From Streptomyces griseoluteus (GTDB lineage Bacteria > Actinomycetota > Actinomycetes > Streptomycetales > Streptomycetaceae): a stretch of DNA of 64,000 nt. Shown here in pieces: positions 51,190-60,189 of the stretch. The stretch spans positions 71,000 to 134,999 of the forward strand of contig JOBE01000011.1 of assembly GCA_000717735.1 (NCBI GenBank), read 5' to 3'. Each line of letters starts with the position of its first letter. The stretch's first letter is position 1. The position numbers and the translations under genes were made by a program. A model generated the notes under the pieces. The model worked only from the letters and a program-made list of their open reading frames with translations, had not been told where the DNA came from and did no database searches.

Positions 51190-51236
51190 GTACGATGACG
51201 TGACATCAGTTCCGACGTCACTTCTGTCATCCGTAC
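51190..51236. promoter_or_regulatory. Interrupted dyad upstream of the aldehyde dehydrogenase gene
   Basis: GTAC-GATGAC-GTGAC is mirrored by GTCAC-(TTCT)-GTCATC-C-GTAC across 51190-51236. ACATCAGT is also directly repeated at 51184 and 51203. The element fills the gap between the XRE stop and the dehydrogenase gene and may be an operator. Confidence 0.5.
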
Positions 51237-51267
51237 AGAGGTAGAGCGGGTAGAGGGGTCTCGATCC

Positions 51268-52725
51268 ATGTCGCACTTCACCGACCTGGCCCACCAGTAC
51301 ATCGACGGCGAGTGGAAGCCGGGCAGTGGCTCGTGGGACATCATCGACTTCAACCCGTACACCGGGGAGAAGCTCGCGTCGATCACCGTCGCCACCGCCG
51401 GTGAGGTCGACCGCGCCTACCGGGCAGCCGAGCGCGCCCAGGCCGAGTGGGCCGAGACCAACCCGTACACCCGCCGCCTCGTCTTCGAGCGGGCGCTGCG
51501 GATCATCGAGGACCGCGAGGGGGAGATCGCCGAGACGATCGTCGCCGAGCTGGGCGGCACCCGCCTCAAGGCCGCCTTCGAGCTGCACCTCGCCAAGGAG
51601 TTCCTGCGCGAGGCGGTCCAGCTCGCGCTGCGCCCCGAGGGCCGCATCCTGCCGTCGCCGGTCGACGGCAAGGAGAACCGCGTCTACCGCGTACCGGTCG
51701 GCGTCGTCGGAGTCATCTCGCCGTTCAACTTCCCCTTCCTCCTCTCGATCAAGTCGGTCGCGCCGGCGCTCGCGCTCGGCAACGCGGTCGTCCTCAAGCC
51801 GCACCAGAACACCCCGATCTGCGGCGGCACCCTCGTCGCCAAGGTGTTCGAGGAGGCCGGTCTGCCTGCCGGTCTGCTCAACGTCGTGGTCACCGACATC
51901 GCCGAGATCGGCGACGCGCTCCTGACCCACCCGGTCCCGAAGGTCATCTCCTTCACCGGCTCCGACAAGGTCGGCCGCCACGTCGCCACGGTCTGCGCGC
52001 AGAACTTCAAGCACGCCGTCCTCGAACTCGGCGGCAACAGCGCCCTGATCGTCCTCGACGACGCCGACGTCGACTACGCGGTGGACGCGGCCGTCTTCAG
52101 TCGCTTCGTGCACCAGGGCCAGGTCTGCATGGCGGCCAACCGCATCCTGGTGGACCGCACCCTGGAGGAGGAGTTCACCGAGAAGTTCGTGGCGAAGGTG
52201 AAGACCCTGCGCGTCGGCGACCCGGCCGACCCCGCCACCCACATCGGTCCGCTCATCAACTCCCAGCAGGCGGAAGCCGTCTCCTCGCTCGTCGACCAGA
52301 CGGTGGCGGCCGGTGCGACGGCGCTGCTGCACGGCACGGTGGACGGCAACCTCGTCTCCCCTTCGGTCCTCACCGGCTTCGCGCCGGACGCCCCGATCCT
52401 GGGCCAGGAGATCTTCGGTCCAGTGGCCCTGATCGTCCCCTTCGACGGGGAGGCGGAGGCCGTACGGATCGCCAACGACACCCCGTACGGGCTCAGCGGC
52501 GCCGTCCACACGGCGGACGTCGAGCGGGGCGTACGGATCGCCAAGCGCATCCACACCGGCATGATCCACATCAACGACGGCACCGTGCACGACGAGCCGA
52601 TCGTGCCCTTCGGCGGCGAGAAGCACTCGGGCATCGGGCGGCTCAACGGCGACGCGATGGTGGACGTGTTCACCACCCAGAAGTGGATCTCGATCCAGCA
52701 CGGCCGGAGCCGGTTCCCGTTCTGA
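51268..52725 (+). CDS. Aldehyde dehydrogenase (benzaldehyde/vanillin dehydrogenase type)
   Basis: 485 residues, ATG 51268. NAD(P)-binding VVLKPHQNTPICGG, Rossmann FTGSDKVGRHVA, general base Glu253 in ELGGNSALIVLDD, nucleophile Cys287 in HQGQVCMAANRILVD, and C-terminal QEIFGPVALIVPFD. The nearest group is benzaldehyde/vanillin dehydrogenases, which oxidise aromatic aldehydes to acids. It appears monocistronic; a small inverted repeat follows the stop by 5 bp. Confidence 0.92.
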   Translation: MSHFTDLAHQYIDGEWKPGSGSWDIIDFNPYTGEKLASITVATAGEVDRAYRAAERAQAEWAETNPYTRRLVFERALRIIEDREGEIAETIVAELGGTRLKAAFELHLAKEFLREAVQLALRPEGRILPSPVDGKENRVYRVPVGVVGVISPFNFPFLLSIKSVAPALALGNAVVLKPHQNTPICGGTLVAKVFEEAGLPAGLLNVVVTDIAEIGDALLTHPVPKVISFTGSDKVGRHVATVCAQNFKHAVLELGGNSALIVLDDADVDYAVDAAVFSRFVHQGQVCMAANRILVDRTLEEEFTEKFVAKVKTLRVGDPADPATHIGPLINSQQAEAVSSLVDQTVAAGATALLHGTVDGNLVSPSVLTGFAPDAPILGQEIFGPVALIVPFDGEAEAVRIANDTPYGLSGAVHTADVERGVRIAKRIHTGMIHINDGTVHDEPIVPFGGEKHSGIGRLNGDAMVDVFTTQKWISIQHGRSRFPF

Positions 52726-52730
52726 TTCCG

Positions 52731-52753
52731 TTGCGGACCGCGGTTGTCCGCAA
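52731..52753 (+). terminator. Hairpin after the aldehyde dehydrogenase gene
   Basis: TTGCGGAC-(7 nt)-GTCCGCAA, perfect 8-bp arms, beginning 5 bp after the stop codon. No T-run. An operator role for the following DinB gene is possible. Confidence 0.55.
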
Positions 52754-52819
52754 GCCTCCGTAGCGTGGTCGGTGTCGAGAAGGTCCACGACAGCGACGTA
52801 CATGCGGAAGGCGGACATC

Positions 52820-53359
52820 ATGGTTGCCCTTGTTCCCACGGAGGCCCACGGTGACGAGCGCGGCGCGCTCCTCAACTTCATCGAGGCCCAGCGTGCCGCG
52901 ATCCGCCGCTCGCTCCTCGGTCTCACCGAGGAGCAGGCGGCGAGCCGTCCCAGCGCCAGCGAGCTGAGCCTCTCCGGCCTGCTCAAGCACGTCGCCGAGG
53001 TCGAGCTGAACTGGCTCCGGCTGGCGCAGCAGCGGCCGAACGAGCGGCAGCGCACCCAGGAGACCTGGGGCGACGCCTTCCGGCTCGTGGGCGAGGAGAC
53101 GGTCCCGGAGATCACGGAGTTCTGGGCGGGCGTGGCGAAGGAGACCGAGGACTTCGTCCGCTCCGTGCCGGACCTGGGCGACACCTTCCCGCTGCCGGAG
53201 GCGCCCTGGTTCCCGAAGGACGGCCGGGTGTCGGTCCGCTGGATGCTGCTGCACCTCGTCCAGGAGGCGGGCCGGCACGCCGGCCACGCGGACATCATCC
53301 GCGAGTCCCTGGACGGCAGGGGCTCCTTCGACCTGATCGCGGAGGAGCAGGGGCGGTGA
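52820..53359 (+). CDS. DinB/DUF664 family protein
   Basis: 179 residues from ATG 52820, with CGGAAGG 8 nt upstream; ATG 52802 would add six residues. Four-helix bundle of the DinB/YfiT superfamily: GLTEEQAASRPSASELSLSG, LLKHVAEVELNWLR with the first metal-type His, and LLHLVQEAGRHAGHADIIRE with H-x-x-x-H-x-x-H. Three His suggest a divalent metal site; in actinobacteria relatives act as mycothiol- or bacillithiol-dependent S-transferases. The role here is not defined. Confidence 0.85.
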   Translation: MVALVPTEAHGDERGALLNFIEAQRAAIRRSLLGLTEEQAASRPSASELSLSGLLKHVAEVELNWLRLAQQRPNERQRTQETWGDAFRLVGEETVPEITEFWAGVAKETEDFVRSVPDLGDTFPLPEAPWFPKDGRVSVRWMLLHLVQEAGRHAGHADIIRESLDGRGSFDLIAEEQGR

Positions 53360-53378
53360 CCCCCCGCGCGCGTACCCT

Positions 53379-53393
53379 GGTCAAAATTGACTA
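53379..53393. promoter_or_regulatory. PadR operator copy A, in the padR promoter
   Basis: GGTCAAAATTGACTA, with the dyad GTCAA-AA-TTGAC. It overlaps the start of the ribosome site (AGGAGG, from 53393) and ends 13 bp before the padR ATG, fitting autorepression. Two related copies flank the exporter promoter downstream. Confidence 0.75.
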
Positions 53394-53406
53394 GGAGGTA
53401 CGTGGG

Positions 53407-54069
53407 ATGTCGGCGATCCGTCTTCTCGTCCTGGGCGCGGTCAAGCAGCACGGCCGCGCCCACGGCTACCAGGTGCGCAACGACCTGGAGTACTGGGGCG
53501 CGCACGAGTGGTCGCACGCCAAGCCCGGCTCGATCTACCACGCGCTGAAGCAGATGGCGAAGCAGGGACTGCTGCACGCGTACGAGGTGGCGCCGAGCAC
53601 GGTGGGCGGGCCGCCGCGCGTCGAGTACGAGCTGACGGACCTCGGCACGGAGGAGTACTTCACGCTGCTGCGCGAGGCCCTGACCACGTACGACCAGAAG
53701 ATGGACGTCCTGTCGGCCGGCATCGGCTTCATCGTGGACCTGCCCCGCGAGGAGGCGGCGGAGCTGCTGCGCCGGCGGGTGCGGGCGCTCGACGAGTGGC
53801 GGGCGGCGGTCACCGAGTACTACACGCCGGAGGGCGGCCCCGGTCAGCTCGGGCACATCGGCGAGATCATGCACCTGTGGGTGCACTCGGCCGACGCGGG
53901 CAAGGAGTGGACGCTCGGCCTGATCGAGCGGATCGAGGGCGGGGCGTACGTGTTCGCCGGCGAGGGGGAGCCCTTCGTGGGCGTCCTCGCCGAGGGCCAG
54001 GAGAACCCGTTCGCGACGGGCCGGCCGGAGCGGGCGGCGCCGACCGAGTCGGTGGAATCCGGCGACTAA
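53407..54069 (+). CDS. PadR-family transcriptional regulator
   Basis: 220 residues, ATG 53407 with AGGAGG upstream. Winged helix: IRLLVLGAVKQHGRAHGYQV, WSHAKPGSIYHALKQMAKQG, and PPRVEYELTDLGTEEYF. The C-terminal ~90 residues (LRRRVRALDEWRAAVTEYYT region) form the dimerising helices, longer than in minimal PadR. PadR repressors respond to drugs or phenolics by releasing efflux-pump promoters; the ABC exporter follows 93 bp later and is flanked by matching operators. Confidence 0.92.
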   Translation: MSAIRLLVLGAVKQHGRAHGYQVRNDLEYWGAHEWSHAKPGSIYHALKQMAKQGLLHAYEVAPSTVGGPPRVEYELTDLGTEEYFTLLREALTTYDQKMDVLSAGIGFIVDLPREEAAELLRRRVRALDEWRAAVTEYYTPEGGPGQLGHIGEIMHLWVHSADAGKEWTLGLIERIEGGAYVFAGEGEPFVGVLAEGQENPFATGRPERAAPTESVESGD

Positions 54070-54082
54070 TCAAGGTTGACTA
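54068..54082. promoter_or_regulatory. PadR operator copy B, over the padR stop codon
   Basis: AATCAAGGTTGACTA, with the half-sites TCAA/TTGA spaced by GG. It overlaps the TAA stop of padR by 2 bp and lies 80 bp before the exporter ATG. Confidence 0.6.
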
Positions 54083-54123
54083 GAAGCCCGGGAGGGCATA
54101 ACTTCCTCCGTCGGTGGGCAACT

Positions 54124-54138
54124 GGTCAAATTTGACTA
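54124..54138. promoter_or_regulatory. PadR operator copy C, in the exporter promoter
   Basis: GGTCAAATTTGACTA contains GTCAAATTTGAC, a perfect 12-bp palindrome. It ends 24 bp before the exporter ATPase ATG, with GGGAGGAATCGG as ribosome site between them. Confidence 0.75.
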
Positions 54139-54162
54139 AGGCTTTTTCGGGAGGAATCGGAA

Positions 54163-55137
54163 ATGAACAGGGACGCGATCCTCGTGGAGGGCGCCCGCAA
54201 GCGGTACGGCGAGAAGGACGCCCTCGCGGGCCTCGACCTGACCGTCGGACGCGGCACCGTCCACGGCCTGCTCGGCCCCAACGGCGCGGGCAAGACCACG
54301 ACGGTACGGATCCTGGCGACCCTGCTGCGCCACGACGAGGGCCTGGTGCGGGTGGCGGGGCACGACGTACGGACCGAGGCCCGGGAGGTACGGCGGCGGA
54401 TCGGGCTGCTCGGACAGCACGCGGCCCTCGACGAGGAGCTGGGAGGCCGGCAGAACCTGGAGATGTTCGGCAGGCTCCACCATCTCGGCGCACGCGGTGC
54501 CGGGATCCGGGCCGACGAGCTCCTGGAGCGCTTCGGCCTCGCCGACACCGGCCGCAAGCCCGTCAAGCAGTTCAGCGGCGGCATGCGGCGGCGGCTCGAC
54601 CTGGCCGCCTCGCTGATCACGGAGCCCGAGGTGCTCTTCCTCGACGAGCCGACGACCGGTCTCGACCCGCGGGGCCGCGGCGAGGTCTGGGAGTCGGTGC
54701 GCTCCCTCGTCGGCGGCGGCACCACGGTGCTGCTCACCACCCAGTACCTGGAGGAGGCCGACCAGCTCGCCGACCGGATCTCGGTCGTGGACCAGGGCAG
54801 GGTCGTGGCGGACGGCACGGCCGACGGGCTCAAGGCGCGGGTCGGCTCGGACCGCATCGACGTGGTCGTACGGGACGCGGCGCGGCTCGAAGAGGCGGCC
54901 GGGCTGCTGCCCGCGGCGCGGGCCGAGGTCAGTGTGGACGCCGACCGGCGGCGGCTCAGCGCGCCGGTGGCGGACCGGATGGCCTCGCTCACCGCGACCG
55001 TACGGGCCCTGGGGGCGGCCGGGATCGAGGCGGAGGACATCGCCCTGCGGCGGCCGACGCTCGACGAGGCCTTCCTGCATCTGACCGACGGGGAGCCGGG
55101 CCGGGACGCGTCCCGGCGGAAGGAGGTGGCGGCATGA
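54163..55137 (+). CDS. DrrA-type ABC exporter ATP-binding protein
   Basis: 324 residues, ATG 54163. Walker [11 protein letters not shown] (about residue 40), signature [15 protein letters not shown], Walker [15 protein letters not shown]-loop [15 protein letters not shown] with Gln replacing the switch His, as in DrrA-like daunorubicin exporters. A C-terminal regulatory domain ([20 protein letters not shown] onward) is present. It overlaps the permease gene by 4 nt. Controlled by the preceding PadR; probably exports a hydrophobic drug-like compound. Confidence 0.93.
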   Translation: MNRDAILVEGARKRYGEKDALAGLDLTVGRGTVHGLLGPNGAGKTTTVRILATLLRHDEGLVRVAGHDVRTEAREVRRRIGLLGQHAALDEELGGRQNLEMFGRLHHLGARGAGIRADELLERFGLADTGRKPVKQFSGGMRRRLDLAASLITEPEVLFLDEPTTGLDPRGRGEVWESVRSLVGGGTTVLLTTQYLEEADQLADRISVVDQGRVVADGTADGLKARVGSDRIDVVVRDAARLEEAAGLLPAARAEVSVDADRRRLSAPVADRMASLTATVRALGAAGIEAEDIALRRPTLDEAFLHLTDGEPGRDASRRKEVAA

Positions 55138-55898
55138 GCGCGGCGTACGTGGTGAGCGACTGCTGGACGATGACCCGCCGGGAGCTGGCGCGCTGGGCGC
55201 GGCAGCCGGTGCAGGTCCTGGTCGGGCTCGTGTTCCCGGTGATGATGCTGCTGATGTTCGGCTACCTGGTCGGCGGAGGGCGGAGCGTCGAGGGCGACTA
55301 CGTCGACTTCCTGGTGCCCGGGATGCTCACCCTGACCATGGTGTTCGGGCTCGAAGGCACCATGACGGCGGTGACCCAGGACCTGAACAAGGGCGTGATC
55401 GACCGGTTCCGCTCGATGCCGATGACCGACGGGGCCGTGCTGGTCGGGCGGTCCGCCGCCGACATGCTCCAGTCGACGGTCGGACTCCTCGTGATGGTCG
55501 GGGTCGGCTACGCGATCGGCTGGCGGGCGAACGGGGGCCTCGGGAGCACCCTGGGGGCGCTGGGACTGCTGCTCCTGCTGCGCTTCGCGATGCTGTGGAT
55601 CGGGATCTTCCTCGCGCTGGTCGCCGGGCGGGCCGAGCTGGTGCAGGCGGTGCAGATCCTGGTCTGGCCGATCGGATTCCTGTCCAACGCCTTCGCGTCG
55701 CCGGACTCGATGCCGGGCTGGCTCGGCACGTTCGTGGAGTGGAACCCGATGTCGGCGACCGCGACGGCGGTCCGTGAGCTCTTCGGGAACCCGGGCGGCG
55801 AACCGGGGCAGGTCTGGGCGGCGGTGGTGTGGCCCGTGGTGCTCCTGGTGCTCTTCTTCCCGCTCGCGGTACGGAGGTTCGGGCGGCTGGGGAAGTAG
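55134..55898 (+). CDS. DrrB-type ABC exporter permease
   Basis: 254 residues, ATG 55134. Six transmembrane helices of the ABC-2 fold; the coupling segment [20 protein letters not shown] and C-terminal [20 protein letters not shown] are DrrB hallmarks. It forms the membrane channel for the upstream ATPase. Last gene of the padR-linked exporter operon. Confidence 0.92.
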   Translation: MSAAYVVSDCWTMTRRELARWARQPVQVLVGLVFPVMMLLMFGYLVGGGRSVEGDYVDFLVPGMLTLTMVFGLEGTMTAVTQDLNKGVIDRFRSMPMTDGAVLVGRSAADMLQSTVGLLVMVGVGYAIGWRANGGLGSTLGALGLLLLLRFAMLWIGIFLALVAGRAELVQAVQILVWPIGFLSNAFASPDSMPGWLGTFVEWNPMSATATAVRELFGNPGGEPGQVWAAVVWPVVLLVLFFPLAVRRFGRLGK

Positions 55899-55990
55899 CG
55901 GCGCGGAGGTGGGAACCCGGGGGCGGCGAGCGGTGTATTGAAAGCAGCGGTTCACCGCGGACCGTGCCGGGGAGGACAGGGGGACGTGCG

Positions 55991-57292
55991 ATGCGCAGGC
56001 AGGTGGGTGGGGTGGCCGGCGCCGTCGTGGCGCTGGTGACGGTGCTGGCGTTGGTGGTACTGGCGGGGTGTACGGGGACGGGTCCGGGTTCGGGGGCTTC
56101 GGGTTCGGCGCACCAGGCGGGTGCCTCGGGTTCGGCGGGGTCGTCCGGTCCGTCCGGTTCGGCGGGTGCCGGGGGCGCTCCGGCGGCTTCCGCTTCGCCG
56201 GGGACGTTCGGGGCGCCGCCGCGGATACCGTCCGCGCCGGGGCTGCCCGGTGAGGCGCACAGTGTGGGCCTCGCGCGGGACGGCAGCGGGTTCGCGCTGC
56301 TCGCCGAGTGCGTGAGCGACCCGGCGACGCCGGAGACCGGCTTCTGCCGGCAGCACGTGGCCGTGCGGGACGCCGGGGCGAAGGAGTGGGTGCTGCGGAA
56401 GTCCCCGCTGCCCCGGACCACGGGCACGGACGGCATCTCGGCCCACCTCCTCGCGCTCGGGCCGGGCCGGGCGCTCATCGAGGACGGGGCCGTCGAGCCC
56501 CAGGACGCGCGGAACTGGTTCACCCGGGACGGCGGCCGCAGCTGGCGGGCGGTGGACCGGCGTACGGTCGGGACGACCCCGGAGATACCCGCGGGCGCGG
56601 TGCTCACCACCGACTGCGCCTCGCCCGCAGGGGGCCATCCCGACGCGTGCGAGCGGGAGCGTCTCGTGGTCGTGTCGCCCCAGGACGGGCGGCGCCGGGC
56701 GCTGGCCCGGGTGCCGCTGCTCGGGGCGCGTCCCCTGCCCGCGGGACAGCCGGAGCCCGACGGGTCCTGGTGGGTCTCCGGCACGGACCCGCTCTCGGGG
56801 CGGGCGGCGGTCGCCGTCTCCCGGGACGGGGGGCGCGCCTGGACGGTCGGCCGGCTGCCGAGCCCGCCGGCCACCGGCCACGGGTGGTACACGTCGGTCG
56901 CGGTGGGCCAGGACGGGGTGTACGCGGCGGAGATGGGGGAGCTGACGGGCGGCGAACCCGTCAAGAACCCGATGCGGGCGCTGCACAGGTCCCTCGACGG
57001 CGGCAGGACGTGGCAGCGGATGTGGACCACGGGCCCGACCGCGGAGCCGCGGACGCTCCTGGGCCTGCCGGTCCCGGGGCCCGGCGGCCGGGTCGAGATC
57101 GGCGGGGAGCAGGCGGGCTACCGGAGCCTGGACGGCGGCCGTTCCTTCGTCCGGCTCGACGAGGGAAGCCACCACACCCGCCGCACCCCGCTCGGTCTGC
57201 TGCGTGAGTCGTCGAGCTGCCGGTACGAGCTGACCGCCGACGGGGTGCGGTGGTCGGAGTTCGGTCTGGCCTGCGAGAACCGGACGCCCTGA
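55991..57292 (+). CDS. Secreted lipoprotein with Asp-box (sialidase-like) beta-propeller
   Basis: 433 residues from ATG 55991 (MRRQVGGVAGAVVALVTVLA, lipobox LAGC). A Gly/Ser/Ala linker (about residues 25-75) follows the lipidated Cys. The body contains four Asp-box motifs, TRDGGRSWRAV, SRDGGRAWTV, SLDGGRTWQRM and SLDGGRSFVRL, spaced to form a BNR beta-propeller. Catalytic Arg triad and Asp/Tyr of sialidases were not identified, so it may be a binding rather than hydrolytic protein. Three Cys pairs are possible. It converges on gad with only 4 bp between stops. Confidence 0.78.
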   Translation: MRRQVGGVAGAVVALVTVLALVVLAGCTGTGPGSGASGSAHQAGASGSAGSSGPSGSAGAGGAPAASASPGTFGAPPRIPSAPGLPGEAHSVGLARDGSGFALLAECVSDPATPETGFCRQHVAVRDAGAKEWVLRKSPLPRTTGTDGISAHLLALGPGRALIEDGAVEPQDARNWFTRDGGRSWRAVDRRTVGTTPEIPAGAVLTTDCASPAGGHPDACERERLVVVSPQDGRRRALARVPLLGARPLPAGQPEPDGSWWVSGTDPLSGRAAVAVSRDGGRAWTVGRLPSPPATGHGWYTSVAVGQDGVYAAEMGELTGGEPVKNPMRALHRSLDGGRTWQRMWTTGPTAEPRTLLGLPVPGPGGRVEIGGEQAGYRSLDGGRSFVRLDEGSHHTRRTPLGLLRESSSCRYELTADGVRWSEFGLACENRTP

Positions 57293-57296
57293 CCGT

Positions 57297-58715
57297 TCAG
57301 TGGTGGAAGGAGGTCGCCGCGCTCTTGTCGTGGGTGAAGGGGCCGGACTGGCGCCGTAGTTCGGGCAGCAGCCGGCCCAGGTCCTCGACGAGGAGCGCGG
57401 CCAGGTCGGCCGAGAAGCCGTTGCGGCAGACCACGCGCAGGACGGAGAGGTCCTCGCGGTCGGCGGGGAAGGTGTAGGCGGGGACCAGCCAGCCCCGTTC
57501 GCGCAGCCGCCGTGACACGTCGAAGACGTCGAAGGAGGTGACGTCGGGAGCGGTGGTGAAGGCGAAGACGGGCAGTTGGCCGCCGCGGGTGAGGAGCCGG
57601 AAGTCGCCCATGGCCTCGATGCGTTCGGCGAGGCCCCGGGCGATGTCCCGGGAGGTCTGCTGCACCGCCCGGTAGCCCTCCCGGCCGAGCCTCAGGAAGG
57701 TGTAGTACTGCGCGACGACCTGGGCGCCCGGCCGGGAAAAATTGAGGGCGAAGGTGGGCATGTCGCCGCCCAGGTAGTTGACGCGGAAGACGAGTTCCTC
57801 GGGGAGTTCGGCGGGTGAGCGCCACAGGGCCCAGCCGACGCCCGGGTAGACCAGGCCGTACTTGTGACCGGAGGTGTTGATGGAGGAGACGCGGGGGAGC
57901 CGGAAGTCCCACACCAGGTCCTCGTCGATGAAGGGGGCGACCATGGCGCCGGAGGCGCCGTCGACGTGGACGGGGATGTCGAGACCGGTCCGTTCCTGGA
58001 GCGCGTCCAGAGCGGCGCAGATCTCGGCGACCGGTTCGTAGGAGCCGTCGAAGGTGGAGCCGAGGACGGCGACGACTCCGATGGTGTTCTCGTCGCAGAG
58101 CGCGGCGGCGGACTCGGCGTCGAGGTGGAAGCGTTCGCCCTCCATGGGGACGAGCCGGGCCTCGACCTCCCAGAAGTTGCAGAACTTCTCCCAGCAGACC
58201 TGGACGTTGACGCCCATCACCAGGTTGGGGCGGGCCGAGCCCGGATAGCGGTCGGCGTTCCGCTGGGCCCAGCGGCGCTTGAGGGCCATGCCGGCGAGCA
58301 TGCAGGCCTCGCTGGAGCCGGTGGTGGAGCAGCCGACGGCGGTGGACGGGTCGGGGGCGTTCCACAGGTCGGCGAGCATGGCCACGCAGCGGCGCTCCAG
58401 TTCTGCGGTGCGCGGGTACTCGTCCTTGTCGATCATGTTCTTGTCGCGGCACTCGGCCATCAGCACCGCGGCCTGGGGCTCCATCCAGGTGGTGACGAAG
58501 GTGGCCAGGTTGAGCCGGGAGTTGCCGTCGAGCATCAGCTCGTCGTGGACGAGCTGATAGGCGCTCGCCGGGGGCAGGGGCCCGTCGGGCAGCCGGTGGT
58601 GGGGCGGGGCCTCGGTCATGCCGCCGAGCGGGTCGGCCGCCCCGAAGAAGGGGTTGAGGGCGAGCCGTCGGTCCGGCTGGGAGGGTGAGGTGGCGGGGCC
58701 CTGGTGCAGCGGCAT
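57297..58715 (-). CDS. gad: Glutamate decarboxylase
   Basis: 472 residues. PLP-dependent fold type I: GCSTTGSSEACMLAGMALKR (phosphate-binding loop), HVDGASGAMVAPFIDED (Asp stacking with the cofactor), and SINTSGHKYGLVYPGVGW with the Schiff-base Lys285. It converts glutamate plus H+ to GABA and CO2. The C-terminus is short, and the terminal HH in ATSFHH echoes the autoinhibitory His tail of E. coli GadB. The next gene upstream on the same strand encodes a ClC-family transporter, recalling glutamate-dependent acid resistance. Confidence 0.95.
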   Translation of the reverse strand: MPLHQGPATSPSQPDRRLALNPFFGAADPLGGMTEAPPHHRLPDGPLPPASAYQLVHDELMLDGNSRLNLATFVTTWMEPQAAVLMAECRDKNMIDKDEYPRTAELERRCVAMLADLWNAPDPSTAVGCSTTGSSEACMLAGMALKRRWAQRNADRYPGSARPNLVMGVNVQVCWEKFCNFWEVEARLVPMEGERFHLDAESAAALCDENTIGVVAVLGSTFDGSYEPVAEICAALDALQERTGLDIPVHVDGASGAMVAPFIDEDLVWDFRLPRVSSINTSGHKYGLVYPGVGWALWRSPAELPEELVFRVNYLGGDMPTFALNFSRPGAQVVAQYYTFLRLGREGYRAVQQTSRDIARGLAERIEAMGDFRLLTRGGQLPVFAFTTAPDVTSFDVFDVSRRLRERGWLVPAYTFPADREDLSVLRVVCRNGFSADLAALLVEDLGRLLPELRRQSGPFTHDKSAATSFHH

Positions 58716-58761
58716 GGGAACTCCTTCGGTCCGGTGGGGCGGGGGCGGTGCGGAGGTGGGG

Positions 58762-60051
58762 TCAGCGCAGGGCGTGGCCGTGTTTGTCGAGTTCGAGCTG
58801 GGGGCGGCCGGTGACGATCAACCAGGCGGGGAGGGAGGCGAGGCAGAGCAGGGCGAGCATCGCGGGGGAGGCGGCGAGGACGGCGCCGGTGAAGAGGCTG
58901 ATCCAGCCCTGCCGGGTGGTGGCGAGCAGGACGCCGAGGACCGCGGACGAGACGGCGACCGCCGGATGGACCTCGGGGACGAGGGCCTGGGCGAGGAGCC
59001 CGAAGGCGGCGCCGATGAAGACGGCGGGGAAGATCCGGCCGCCCCGGAAGCCGCAGGAGGCGGCGACGAGGAGGGCGAGGAGTTTGATCGCGGCGAACTT
59101 GGCGAGCTCGCCCGAGGACCAGCCGCCGATCGAGGAGGTGAGTTCCTTGACCTCCTCCAGGCCCTTGAAGAGGGTCAGCGGCCCGCCGAGGGCGCCCAGG
59201 AGGCCGAGGACGAGGCCGCCGAGGGGCAGCATCACCATCGGGTGGCGCAGGCGTTGGAAGGCGGCGTGGACGTAGGGGAACAGATAGCAGGCGGCGAGGC
59301 CGAAGACGGCCGCGGCGGAGGCGATCACGAGGGCGGCGAGGAGGTCGCCCCAGCCGGGGTCGGTGAGCGGCGGGAGGCCCACGTCGAAGCTGGGTTCGGC
59401 GAGGAGCTGGGTGGTCATCGCGCCGGCGCCGGCGGCGACGAGCGGGGCGAAGAGCCGGTCCCAGAGGGAGCCGGGCCCCGGCTGCCCCGTGAGGGCCTCG
59501 GAGATCACGAGGGCGGCGGCGACGGGGGTGCCGAAGAGGGCGCCGATGGTGGCGGCCGTGGCGAGGGAGACCCAGATGGCGCCCGGCATTGCGGGAGCGG
59601 CCTTGCGGCCGAGCCAGTAGGCGAGGGCGATGTTGCTGGCGATGATGGGGTTCTCGGGGCCGAGGCTGACGCCGCCGGCGAGTCCGAGGGCGCTCGCGAG
59701 CAGCAGTCCCGGGACGACCACGGGGGCGAGCGGTGCTCCGCCGAGGCCTTCGGCGGCCGGATCGGGACCGGCGTGCCCGGGCGCCTTCCAGATGATCAGG
59801 CCCACGGCGATGCCGGTCGCCGTGAGCATGGTGATGATCCAGAGGGAGGAGTATCCGCCGATGCCGAGGGCGTCCGGCAGGTCGTGCCAGAGGACGCCCT
59901 GGAACTCCTCCGACAGCGCGCTGATCCCGAGGAACAGCAGGGCCGCCCCCACCCCGACCACGAGCGCGGGAAGCACCTGCGGCAGGAGGACCCGCAGCGG
60001 GGTCTCGTGGGCGGAGGGTGACGACGGGGGCGGAGCATGATCGGTAGCCAC
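58762..60051 (-). CDS. ClC-family chloride/proton transporter (YfeO-like)
   Basis: 429 residues from GTG 60051 (VATDHAPPPSSPSAHETPLR); ATG 60081 ten codons upstream is an alternative. About 10-12 helices. Ion-path motifs: GGVSLGPENPI in place of the canonical GREGP, LFGTPVAAALVISEALTG, and CGFRGGRIFPAVFIGAAFGL (the second GxFxP region). The retained Glu suggests proton-coupled exchange. ClC antiporters dissipate charge during glutamate/GABA acid resistance, and gad follows 46 bp downstream, so both likely work together. Confidence 0.87.
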   Translation of the reverse strand: MATDHAPPPSSPSAHETPLRVLLPQVLPALVVGVGAALLFLGISALSEEFQGVLWHDLPDALGIGGYSSLWIITMLTATGIAVGLIIWKAPGHAGPDPAAEGLGGAPLAPVVVPGLLLASALGLAGGVSLGPENPIIASNIALAYWLGRKAAPAMPGAIWVSLATAATIGALFGTPVAAALVISEALTGQPGPGSLWDRLFAPLVAAGAGAMTTQLLAEPSFDVGLPPLTDPGWGDLLAALVIASAAAVFGLAACYLFPYVHAAFQRLRHPMVMLPLGGLVLGLLGALGGPLTLFKGLEEVKELTSSIGGWSSGELAKFAAIKLLALLVAASCGFRGGRIFPAVFIGAAFGLLAQALVPEVHPAVAVSSAVLGVLLATTRQGWISLFTGAVLAASPAMLALLCLASLPAWLIVTGRPQLELDKHGHALR

Positions 60052-60189
60052 CGCCTCACCATAAGTGGATGAATGCCGCATAACATCACGAGAACGGGAC
60101 CGAACGGACGTCCACCTCATGACACGTCAGGCCGCCACGCGAAGCGGACCGGCCCCGAAGAGCCCCGGTCCCGGTCACCGGCGTCCGGC

